This document shows positions 7,738 to 15,140 of a stretch of DNA of 64,000 bases, piece by piece (the first letter of the stretch is position 1; every line of letters begins with the position of its first letter). Source of the DNA: JBBSAT01 sp046351235 (GTDB lineage: Bacteria > Myxococcota_A > Polyangia > Polyangiales > Sandaracinaceae); NCBI GenBank assembly GCA_046351235.1, contig JAXLYV010000001.1, positions 1,736,001 to 1,800,000 of the forward strand, read 5' to 3'. The notes under the pieces are model-generated. The model was not told where the DNA came from. It worked only from the letters and a program-made list of their open reading frames with translations, and searched no databases. The translations under genes and the position numbers were made by a program.

Positions 7738-8835
7738 ATGAGCGATTCGGTTCGTGCGTTCGAAGAAGGTCTCGCGAAGATCGCCGCCGAGCACGAGAAG
7801 GCCTTCGCGGCGTGCTCGGACGAGGGATCGCTGCGCGCCGCGAACGCGCGCTTCGCGGGGCCGAGCGGCGAGCTGACGGCGCTGCTCAAGCTCATGCCCT
7901 CGCTCCCCGGCGATCGCCGCAAGGAGCTCGGTCAGAAGGCGAACCAGGTCAAGACCGCCATCGCGGCCTCGTTCGACGCGCGCCTCGGGGCCCTCGCCCG
8001 CGCCGCGCGCGAGGCCGATCTCGCCGGCCCGCCGATCGACGTCTCGCTCCCGGGCCGCTCCACGCGCCCCGGCCGGCCGCATCCGATCACGGCCACGACC
8101 GAGGAGCTGCTCGACGGCTTCGCCTCGCTGGGCTTCGAGATCGCCGAGAGCCGCGAGATCGAGCTGACCGACTTCAACTTCGCCCGCCTGGGCTTCCCGC
8201 CCGATCATCCGGCCACCGACATGCAGGACAGCTTCTTCCTGAAGCGTCCCGACGGGTCGGTGGACGAGCACGTCGTGCTGCGCACCCACTCCACGTCGAT
8301 CCAGGTGCACGAGATGCTGCGCCGCAAGCCGCCGATGGCGGTCGTCACGGCGGGCACCGTGTACCGGCGCGACGACGACGCGACCCACTCGCCCATGTTC
8401 CACCAGATCGATGGCTTCCTCGTCGATCGGGGCGTCACCTTCGCGCACCTCAAGGGCGTGCTCACGGCGTTCGTCCACCGCACGTTCGGCGAGAACGTCC
8501 CCGTGCGCTTCCGCCCGAGCTACTTCCCCTTCGTCGAGCCGGGCGGCGAGCTCGACATCGGCTGCACGTTCTGCCGCCCGTGGGAGGGCGCCGGCAGCGA
8601 CGCGCAGCGCGCGCGGACGGCCGCGTGCCGGACGTGCAAGGGGACCGGGTTCATCGAGGTGCTCGGCTGCGGGATGATCGATCCGGTCGTCTTCGAGCGC
8701 TGCGGCATCACGGACCCCTCGTTCACCGGGTTCGCGTGGGGCATGGGCATCGACCGCATCGCGATGCTGCGCCACGGGATCCGCGACATCCGCATGCTCT
8801 ACGAGAACGACATGCGCTTCCTGACCCAGTTGTGA
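7738..8835 (+). CDS. pheS: Phenylalanine-tRNA ligase alpha subunit
   Basis: 365 residues, slightly longer than E. coli PheS. N-terminal coiled-coil arm about residues 1-95, then class II synthetase core: DMQDSFFLKRPDG, LRTHSTSIQVHEM (motif 2 region), GTVYRRDDDATHSPMFHQID, FRPSYFPFVEPGGE and GMGIDRIAML (motif 3). Forms the alpha2-beta2 enzyme with PheT, encoded 10 bases downstream. A Cys quartet around FCRPWEGAG and CRTCKGTG may bind zinc, an uncommon touch also seen in some relatives. The ATG at 7738 directly follows the attenuator-like hairpin. Confidence 0.95.
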   Translation: MSDSVRAFEEGLAKIAAEHEKAFAACSDEGSLRAANARFAGPSGELTALLKLMPSLPGDRRKELGQKANQVKTAIAASFDARLGALARAAREADLAGPPIDVSLPGRSTRPGRPHPITATTEELLDGFASLGFEIAESREIELTDFNFARLGFPPDHPATDMQDSFFLKRPDGSVDEHVVLRTHSTSIQVHEMLRRKPPMAVVTAGTVYRRDDDATHSPMFHQIDGFLVDRGVTFAHLKGVLTAFVHRTFGENVPVRFRPSYFPFVEPGGELDIGCTFCRPWEGAGSDAQRARTAACRTCKGTGFIEVLGCGMIDPVVFERCGITDPSFTGFAWGMGIDRIAMLRHGIRDIRMLYENDMRFLTQL

Positions 8836-8845
8836 GCGAGCGACC

Positions 8846-11362
8846 ATGAAGGCTTCCACCCGCTGGCTGAGCGAGATCTCCGGCATCGACGCGTCGCCCA
8901 CCGAGATGGCCGAGCGCCTCACGCGCGCGGGCCTCGAGGTCGAGGGCACCGAGACCTTCGGCACCGGCCTCGACGGCATCGTCGTGGCCGAAGTGCGCGA
9001 GAAGAAGCCGCACCCGAAGAAGGACAAGCTCACGCTCGTCCGTGTCTTCGACGGCACGAGCGAGATCGACGTCGTGTGCGGCGCGCCGAACGTGCCGGCG
9101 CCCGGCGGCCGCGTGGCGCTCGCGCGCGTCGGGGCGAGCCTGCCCGACGGCATCGTGATCGCCGCCCGCGAGGTCGCCGGGGCGCCCTCGCAGGGCATGC
9201 TCGCGAGCGAGAAGGAGCTCGGGATCGGCCACGATCACGACGGGATCCTGATCCTCGAAGGCTCGCCCAAGGTCGGCGCGCCGATCGGGAAGGCGCTCTC
9301 GCTCGAGGACACGGTGCTCGAGATCAACGTGACGCCGAACCGGCCCGACGCGCTCGGGCACCTCGGCCTCGCGCGCGAGCTGAGCGTCGTGTTCGGCGTG
9401 CCCTTCGCGCCCCGCCTGCGCGAGGTGCCCGCGCGGATGCTCTCGGAGCTTCCCGCGCCGCCGCCGGGCAACGAAGGCCTGCCGCTCCTCGCCGGCAACG
9501 GCTCGCCGAGCGAGACGATCAGCATGGTGTCGCCGCTCGCGGGCGTGCCGCTCACGATGCCGATCGAGATCCACGATGCCGCGCGCTGCCCGCGCTACCT
9601 CGGGCTCGTGCTGCACCGCGGCCGGCCGCGGCCCTCGCCGTTCTGGATGCGCCACCGGCTCTTCGTGCTGGGCCAGCGCTCGATCGACGCGATCGTCGAC
9701 ACCACGAATTGGGTGCTCCTCGAGACCGGCCACCCCACGCACGCGTTCGACCTCGCGAAGATCCGCGGCGGGCGCGTGATCGTCCGGCTCGCGAAGGCGG
9801 GCGAGAAGATGCGCACGCTCGACGGCGTGGAGCGCACGCTCGTGGCCGACGACCTGGTGATCGCCGACGTCGAGGGGCCGATCGCGCTCGCCGGCGTGAT
9901 GGGCGGCGCCGAGAGCGCCGTGTCCGAGTCGACCGAGTCCGTGCTGCTCGAGGCGGCGTGGTTCGACCCGCGCTCGGTGCGCCGCACGGCGCGTCGCCAC
10001 GGCCTGCACAGCGAGGCGAGCCACCGCTTCGAGCGCGGCGCCGATCCGAGCGCGCTGCCGCTCGTCGCGCGCCGCGCGGCGACCGTGCTCGCCCAGGTCA
10101 CGGAGGCAGCCCCGTCGCCGTGCATCGTCGATGCGCATCCGCGCCGCGTCGCGCCGATCGCGATCGACGTACGCCCCGGCTTCTTCGGTCGCTTTCTCGG
10201 CGACGAGGTCCCGGAGAACGAGGCGCGTCGCATCCTCGAAGCGCTCGGCTGCGCGGTCTCGCCCGGCGAGCACGACGGCTGGCGCGTGACGGCGCCGCTG
10301 CACCGCCCCGATCTCGGTCGCCCGGAGGATCTCGCCGAAGAGGTCGCGCGCGTGCGCGGCTACGATCGGATCCCGAGCGAGCTCTTCGCGCCGCTCCCGG
10401 ACGGGCGCCCGCGCTCCAAGCGCCCCGCCCTGCTCCGCGCCCTGCGCCGCGCGGCGATGGCCGCGGGCCTCTACGAGGCGGTCGCCTTCACGTTCTGCGC
10501 GCCGGCCGATCTCGAGCGCGCGCGCGCGAGCCAGCAGGCGATCACGATCGCGAACCCGCTGAGCGAGGAGCGCAGCGTGATGCGTACGTCGCTCCTGCCG
10601 GGCCTGCTCGCCGCCGCGAGCCGCTCCGAGCGTCACCAGAGCCCGCGCGTCCGGCTCTTCGAGCTCGCGCGCGTGTACGCGCCGGCCACGGTGCAGGGGC
10701 CGACCGACGTCCCGGCGCGCGAGAGCCTTCGCCTGGCGATGCTGCTCGCCGGCCCGCGCGACCAGTGGATCGGCGAGAAGGAGCCGGTCGACTTCTACGA
10801 CGGCAAGGGCGCGCTCGAGCTGGTGCTGCGCTCGCTCGGCCTGAGCGTGACGACCGCCCGCGACGAGCGGCTCGCGACGGATGCGCCGGCGCTCCATCCG
10901 CGCTTCTCGGCGCGCGTCCTCGTCGACGGTCAGCCGGTGGGCACGATCGGCGAGCTGCATCCCGACGTGCAGGAGGCGCACGACCTCTCGCAGCGGCCCG
11001 TCTACGCGGAGCTCGATGCGGACGCGCTCGTGCGCCTGGCCGAGGCACGCGGGCCGAGCGCGGTGAGCGAGCTGCCGCGCTTCCCGAAGGTGCAGCGCGA
11101 CATCGCCGTCGTCGTCGAGGAGCGCATCGAGGTGGCCGAGGTCGCGGGCGTGCTGCGCGCTGCCTCGTCGGGCCTCGCCGAAGAAGTGACGCTCTTCGAC
11201 GTCTATCGCGGCAAGCCCGTCGCCGAGGGTCGCAAGAGCCTCGCGTTCCGCATCGCGTACCGCGACCGCGACGCGACGCTGACCGACGCGCGCGTCGAGC
11301 AGGCGCACGCCGCCGTCGTCGCCGCCGCCGAAGCGCGCTTCGGCGCGCAGCTGCGCACGTGA
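8846..11362 (+). CDS. pheT: Phenylalanine-tRNA ligase beta subunit
   Basis: 838 residues. Order: tRNA-binding OB domain about 40-150 (HPKKDKLTLVRV, VCGAPNV), B3/B4 editing domain about 215-400 (CPRYLGLVLHRG, HPTHAFDLAKIRGG), B5 about 410-485, catalytic-like core about 500-690, and C-terminal FDX-ACB domain about 745-838 (LPRFPKVQRDIAVVVEE, LAFRIAYRDRDATLTD). Full length with no lesion. It follows pheS by 10 bases and precedes ihfA and a merR-type gene, the conserved phe-ihf-merR order. Confidence 0.96.
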   Translation: MKASTRWLSEISGIDASPTEMAERLTRAGLEVEGTETFGTGLDGIVVAEVREKKPHPKKDKLTLVRVFDGTSEIDVVCGAPNVPAPGGRVALARVGASLPDGIVIAAREVAGAPSQGMLASEKELGIGHDHDGILILEGSPKVGAPIGKALSLEDTVLEINVTPNRPDALGHLGLARELSVVFGVPFAPRLREVPARMLSELPAPPPGNEGLPLLAGNGSPSETISMVSPLAGVPLTMPIEIHDAARCPRYLGLVLHRGRPRPSPFWMRHRLFVLGQRSIDAIVDTTNWVLLETGHPTHAFDLAKIRGGRVIVRLAKAGEKMRTLDGVERTLVADDLVIADVEGPIALAGVMGGAESAVSESTESVLLEAAWFDPRSVRRTARRHGLHSEASHRFERGADPSALPLVARRAATVLAQVTEAAPSPCIVDAHPRRVAPIAIDVRPGFFGRFLGDEVPENEARRILEALGCAVSPGEHDGWRVTAPLHRPDLGRPEDLAEEVARVRGYDRIPSELFAPLPDGRPRSKRPALLRALRRAAMAAGLYEAVAFTFCAPADLERARASQQAITIANPLSEERSVMRTSLLPGLLAAASRSERHQSPRVRLFELARVYAPATVQGPTDVPARESLRLAMLLAGPRDQWIGEKEPVDFYDGKGALELVLRSLGLSVTTARDERLATDAPALHPRFSARVLVDGQPVGTIGELHPDVQEAHDLSQRPVYAELDADALVRLAEARGPSAVSELPRFPKVQRDIAVVVEERIEVAEVAGVLRAASSGLAEEVTLFDVYRGKPVAEGRKSLAFRIAYRDRDATLTDARVEQAHAAVVAAAEARFGAQLRT

Positions 11363-11523
11363 GGGGCTCTTGCGCACACGCGTGGATTGGGCTTCTGCTC
11401 CGCCACGCATCGCTTGACATTCTCTCGCGCGCAGGCTTGCGCTGACGCGCGCGATCGACGCGCGCGGCTTGAACTCGGCCGGTGGTCGTGTTTCCCTCGA
11501 TGCGTCTGTCGGAGGATCGATCG

Positions 11524-11901
11524 ATGACGAAAGCCGAGATCATCGACGCCATCTACGATCGCGTGGGCGGCTTCTCGAAGAAGGAAGCGAGCGAGGTCGT
11601 CGAGGCCGTGTTCGACGCCATGAAAGAGGTCCTGGAGACGGGGCAGAAGATCAAGATCGCTCGCTTCGGCAACTTCGTCGTCCGCGCCAAGAAGCAGCGT
11701 GTCGGCCGCAATCCGCAGACGGGCGCTCCGATCCCGATCACGGCGCGCCGTGTGCTGAAGTTCCACCCCTCCGACAAGCTCAAGCACGCCCTCAACCCGC
11801 ACAAGGCGACGGGAGCGCAGGCGGGCGCCGCCGCGGCACCGCACCCCGCACCGATGGGCGGCGCGCCCGGCTCGGGTGAGGGCGGAGCGCAGAACGGCTG
11901 A
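11524..11901 (+). CDS. ihfA: Integration host factor alpha subunit, extended C-terminus
   Basis: 125-residue HU/IHF-family DNA-bending protein. The ATG at 11524 matches the family start (MTKAEIIDAIYDRVGGFSKK); an earlier in-frame GTG would add residues not found in relatives. The core RFGNFVVRAKKQRVGRNPQT carries the beta-ribbon arm with the intercalating Pro region. Residues about 94-125 form an extra Ala/Pro/Gly-rich tail absent from the 99-residue E. coli protein. It lies downstream of pheT and 29 bases upstream of the MerR-family gene. A TTGACA box at 11414-11419 could be part of a local promoter, but the matching -10 is poor. Confidence 0.92.
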   Translation: MTKAEIIDAIYDRVGGFSKKEASEVVEAVFDAMKEVLETGQKIKIARFGNFVVRAKKQRVGRNPQTGAPIPITARRVLKFHPSDKLKHALNPHKATGAQAGAAAAPHPAPMGGAPGSGEGGAQNG

Positions 11902-11930
11902 GACCCTCGCGGTCCTCGCCGATCGTTCTC

Positions 11931-12425
11931 ATGCGTCCCGTTCTTCCGGACAAGCTCTTCTTCCGCATCGGCGAGGTCGCCGAGCTCGTGGGCGTACGGC
12001 CGCACGTGCTGCGGTACTGGGAAGAGGAGTTCGGCATCCTCAAGCCGATGAAGACGCGCGGCGCGCATCGGCAGTTCCGACGCCGCGACGTCGAGCTCGC
12101 GATCGTGATCAAGCGCCTGCTGCAGGACGAGGGCTTCACGATCGCCGGCGCGCGACGCAAGCTGCGCGAGCTCGGGCACGTCGAGGTCGAGGCCGGGGCG
12201 GCGCGCCCCGAGGACGCGCGGACGACCCATCGCGCGGAGCTCGTCGCGCTGCGCAGTGAGCTCGCGGGGCTGCTCGCCCGCCTCGATGGGCTCGGCGCGC
12301 GGCGCGCTCCCGTCGTGGTGCTGGACGAGCGCTCGCTCGGCCCGGCGCGCCCGGCGGCTGCCACGGCGCTCGGCGCGAGCGTCTTGCCGCTCTCGCTCGG
12401 CCGCGAGCGGCGCATCGAAGAGTAG
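11931..12425 (+). CDS. MerR-family transcriptional regulator
   Basis: 164 residues. N-terminal winged HTH: FFRIGEVAELVGVRPHVLRY, then WEEEFGILKPMKTRGAHRQF and RRRDVELAIVIKRLLQDEG. The C-terminal third has no recognisable ligand domain. This is the small MerR-like protein (HTH_17/YcgE-type in other genomes) that commonly follows ihfA next to a tRNA-Pro. It shows no metal-binding Cys motif, so metal sensing is unlikely. Target unknown. Confidence 0.85.
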   Translation: MRPVLPDKLFFRIGEVAELVGVRPHVLRYWEEEFGILKPMKTRGAHRQFRRRDVELAIVIKRLLQDEGFTIAGARRKLRELGHVEVEAGAARPEDARTTHRAELVALRSELAGLLARLDGLGARRAPVVVLDERSLGPARPAAATALGASVLPLSLGRERRIEE

Positions 12426-12472
12426 CGAGCCGCGTCGGCGGATCGTCCCGAGCGGCGACGACGAATAGAAGC

Positions 12473-12500
12473 TTGCTCTGCGGACGAATCCGGGTATGGT
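12473..12500 (+). promoter_or_regulatory. Possible sigma70 promoter for tRNA-Pro
   Basis: TTGCTC at 12473-12478 and TATGGT at 12495-12500 are spaced by 16 bases, about 90 bases upstream of the tRNA-Pro gene. This is the best -35/-10 pair in the merR-tRNA gap; unverified. Confidence 0.4.
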
Positions 12501-12589
12501 CCGGCCCCCGGTTCGCCGGGCGATCGAGTGACCGGTCGAATTCGATGTGTCGCTCCGTTCCTTCGGGCACGGGTCGGCAGATCGAGCTC

Positions 12590-12664
12590 CGGGGCGTAGC
12601 GCAGCCTGGTTAGCGCACCAGACTGGGGGTCTGGGGGTCGTGGGTTCGAATCCCGCCGCCCCGA
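12590..12664 (+). tRNA. tRNA-Pro (anticodon GGG)
   Basis: The cloverleaf folds: acceptor CGGGGCG (12590-12596) pairs with CGCCCCG (12657-12663); the anticodon stem CCAGA/TCTGG encloses loop CTGGGGG with anticodon GGG; T-arm GTGGGTTCGAATCCCGC. The 3' CCA is not encoded. The standard position for this tRNA is downstream of the ihfA-merR pair. Confidence 0.96.
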
Positions 12665-12669
12665 TCGTC

Positions 12670-12710
12670 GAGGAGAGAGCCGCGGGGACTGCCCCGCGGC
12701 CTCTCTCCTC
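12670..12710 (+). terminator. Strong hairpin after tRNA-Pro
   Basis: GAGGAGAGAG (12670-12679) pairs with CTCTCTCCTC (12701-12710) and CCGCGGGG (12680-12687) with CCCCGCGG (12692-12699), loop ACTG, one bulged C. It is followed by ATTCCTT rather than a clean T-run. Likely ends the tRNA transcript. Confidence 0.7.
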
Positions 12711-12760
12711 ATTCCTTCGTACGCGGATCCCCGTACGCGGAGGAGAGCCGAGGAGCTGCG

Positions 12761-13588
12761 ATGGACCGGCCGCTGATCGTGCTGTCGAACGACGACGGGG
12801 TGCACGCCGAAGGCATTCGCGCCCTGCACCACGCGCTGTCGAAGCTCGCCGACGTGGTCGTGGTGGCGCCGCTCCACGAGCAGAGCGCGAACAGCCACTC
12901 CCTCACGCTGGCGCGGCCGCTGCGGCATCGGGTCATCGACGACTTCCACGCCGTCGACGGCACGCCTGCCGACTGCATCTACGTCGCGCTCTACGGGCGC
13001 CGCTTCCTGTCCCGCACCCCCGACGCCGTCGTGAGCGGCATCAACCACGGCTACAACCTCGGCAGCGACACGTTCTACTCGGGCACGGTCGCCGCCGCGC
13101 GCGAGGGCGCGCTGCGGGGCATCCCGTCGATCGCGTTCTCGCTCGGCATGGGGCGCGTGGAGACGACGCAGGCGCGCGAGGGCGGCGAGCGCCCTTCGAT
13201 GGCCGCGCTCGCGCCGATCGCGGCCGCGCTCGCGATGCGCCTCGTCGAGGCCACGCGCGGCAACCCGCACCAGGGCGGCACGCCGCTGCTCAACGTGAAC
13301 TTCCCGGCCGGCTTCCCGTCACCGCGCGGCATCCGCGCCACGCGCCTCGGCCGCCGCCGCTACACCGACGAGGTCGAGGTACGCGAGGACCCGCGGGGCC
13401 GCGAGTATCTCTGGATCGGCGGCCCCAATGCCTTCCACGATCCGGCGCCCGGCTCGGACACCGAGGCCGTCGACGAGGGCTGGATCTCGGTGACGCCCCT
13501 GGCGCTCGACGCGACGAGTGGGGCGCACGCGGCCCTCGCGCAGATCGTGGCGGCGGAGCTGCCGGCCCGCACGGAGGAGACGCGATGA
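12761..13588 (+). CDS. surE: 5'/3'-nucleotidase SurE
   Basis: 275-residue metal-dependent nucleoside monophosphatase. The metal site LSNDDGVHAEGI lies at residues about 8-19 (Asp11, Asp12), and the signature SGINHGYNLGSDTFYSGTV with AAREG follows. Mature length fits the family (about 250-270). Start ATG 12761 has GAGGAG upstream. The stop overlaps the apt start (ATGA at 13585-13588), so the two purine/nucleotide enzymes are translationally coupled. Confidence 0.95.
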   Translation: MDRPLIVLSNDDGVHAEGIRALHHALSKLADVVVVAPLHEQSANSHSLTLARPLRHRVIDDFHAVDGTPADCIYVALYGRRFLSRTPDAVVSGINHGYNLGSDTFYSGTVAAAREGALRGIPSIAFSLGMGRVETTQAREGGERPSMAALAPIAAALAMRLVEATRGNPHQGGTPLLNVNFPAGFPSPRGIRATRLGRRRYTDEVEVREDPRGREYLWIGGPNAFHDPAPGSDTEAVDEGWISVTPLALDATSGAHAALAQIVAAELPARTEETR

Positions 13589-14103
13589 AGCTCGAGACGT
13601 TCATCCACGACGTGCCCGACTTCCCGAAGCCGGGGATCGTGTTCAAGGACATCACGCCGCTCCTGGCGAGCCCCGAGGCGTACCGCGCGGCGATCGACGG
13701 CCTCGCCGAGCACGCCCGCGCGCTCGGCGCCGAGCGCATCGTCGGGATCGAGTCGCGCGGCTTCCTCTTCGGGGCGCCGCTCGCGACGAAGCTCGGCCTG
13801 CCCTTCGTGCCGGTGCGCAAGCCCGGCAAGCTGCCCCGCCGCTCGCTCCGCGAGTCCTACGCGCTCGAGTACGGGACCGACGCGCTCGAGATGCACGAGG
13901 ACGCCCTCCCCGCCGGCGCACGGACCGTGATCGTGGACGACGTGCTCGCGACGGGCGGCACCGCGGCCGCGGTGGACGCCCTCGTCCGCCGTGCCGGCGC
14001 CGAGCCGGTCGGCGCGCTCTTCCTGATCGAGCTCGCGTTCCTCGCTGGCGTCTCGAAGCTCGGCGCCGTCCCGGCGCGGGCGCTCGTGCGCTATGGAGCG
14101 TGA
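13585..14103 (+). CDS. apt: Adenine phosphoribosyltransferase
   Basis: 172 residues, normal Apt length. Starts MKLETFIHDVPDFPKPGIVF with KDITPLL; PRPP-binding loop TVIVDDVLATGGTAAAV near residues 112-128; IVGIESRGFLFGAPLA in the hood-core junction. Converts adenine and PRPP to AMP. The ATG overlaps the surE stop by four bases. tRNA-Arg follows 24 bases after the stop. Confidence 0.95.
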   Translation: MKLETFIHDVPDFPKPGIVFKDITPLLASPEAYRAAIDGLAEHARALGAERIVGIESRGFLFGAPLATKLGLPFVPVRKPGKLPRRSLRESYALEYGTDALEMHEDALPAGARTVIVDDVLATGGTAAAVDALVRRAGAEPVGALFLIELAFLAGVSKLGAVPARALVRYGA

Positions 14104-14127
14104 GGTCCGTGCTATAGGACGGCTCCC

Positions 14128-14201
14128 GCTCCCGTAGCTCAGCTGGATAGAGCAATCGCTTCCTAAGCGAGAGGTCGCAGGTTCGAATCCCGCCGGGAGC
14201 G
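14128..14201 (+). tRNA. tRNA-Arg (anticodon CCT)
   Basis: Acceptor GCTCCCG (14128-14134) pairs with CGGGAGC (14194-14200); D-arm GCTC/GAGC; anticodon loop TTCCTAA gives CCT; T-arm GCAGGTTCGAATCCCGC, pairing imperfectly. The top anticodon-stem pair is an A/G mismatch. CCA not encoded. TATAGG ten bases upstream could be the -10. Confidence 0.93.
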
Positions 14202-14270
14202 TCGTGCGCGCGTTTGGACCCCGCGCAGCCCGCGTTGTACCGTGGTCGCTTCTCTTTCGAGAGGGCACTC

Positions 14271-15083
14271 ATGACGGCGACGACGAGGCGGGCGTTCGAG
14301 GCGGTGGCGGCGGTGGGGCTCGTGGCGGCGGTGCCGGCCGCCGCATCCGCGCATTTCGTGCTCGAAGAGCCGGCCTGCTACAGCGACCAGGGGCCGCTGG
14401 GCGATCCGCAGAAGGCGCCGCCCTGCGGTGACGACGGCTCGCTCGTCGAGTCGGGCGACATCACGGCCTACCAGACCGGGTCGACCATCACGATCACGAT
14501 CCACGAGACGATCCCGCACCCGGGCCATTATCGCGTCGCGCTCGCACCGACGCCGGGCGAGCTCCCGGCCGACCCGCCGGTCACGGCGGGCACCACGGCG
14601 TGCGGCAGCACGACGATCATGGACCCGCCGGTCTTCCCGGTGCTCGCCGACGGGATGCTCGTCCACACCGCGGCGTTCTCCGGCCCGCAGAGCTTCGAGG
14701 TGCAGCTACCGCCCGGCATGACGTGCGATCACTGCACGCTGCAGGTGATCGAGTTCATGAGCAACCACGGTCTGAACAACCCCGGCGGGTGCTTCTATCA
14801 CCACTGCGCGACCGTCACGATCGCCGACACCCTGCCCGACGCGAGCATGTCCACCGAGGACGCCGGCTCGATGATGTCGATGCCCGACGCGAGCACGGCG
14901 ATGAGCGACGCCGGCTCGGCGGGCGCGGACGCGGGCGTGGGCTTCGACGGCGGCAGCACGACTCCGCCGCCCGCGAGCGGCGGCTGCTCGGCGACGGGCG
15001 CGGGCGCGGGCTCGGCCCCGGCGGGCCTGCTCGCCGCCTTCGGGCTCACCGCGCTCGCCCTGCGCCGTCGCCGCCGCGCCTGA
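14271..15083 (+). CDS. LPMO-like secreted protein with MYXO-CTERM-type anchor
   Basis: 270 residues. The signal peptide ends SAAASA-type (AAASA|HFVLEEP), so the mature protein would begin with His28. A second conserved His cluster follows in TIHETIPHPGHYRVAL (His78, His83, His86). An N-terminal His plus a downstream His is the copper histidine-brace arrangement of lytic polysaccharide monooxygenases; I recall an SCE4755-type LPMO-like family in Myxococcota that matches. Asp/Ser-rich linker about residues 205-240, then GGCSATGAGAGSA, one membrane helix and RRRRRA: a Cys-helix-Arg tripartite sorting tail of MYXO-CTERM type. I chose ATG 14271 because it starts the signal peptide. Copper oxidase activity is inferred. 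Confidence 0.75.
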   Translation: MTATTRRAFEAVAAVGLVAAVPAAASAHFVLEEPACYSDQGPLGDPQKAPPCGDDGSLVESGDITAYQTGSTITITIHETIPHPGHYRVALAPTPGELPADPPVTAGTTACGSTTIMDPPVFPVLADGMLVHTAAFSGPQSFEVQLPPGMTCDHCTLQVIEFMSNHGLNNPGGCFYHHCATVTIADTLPDASMSTEDAGSMMSMPDASTAMSDAGSAGADAGVGFDGGSTTPPPASGGCSATGAGAGSAPAGLLAAFGLTALALRRRRRA

Positions 15084-15140
15084 TTCCGATCGCGCGGCTC
15101 CGAGCCGCTCGACGCCGAGCGCTCGGGGCGCCTCGTCCGT

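Noticed and set aside
11414..11442. Strong ihfA promoter
   Set aside because: TTGACA is present but no acceptable -10 lies at 16-18 bases.
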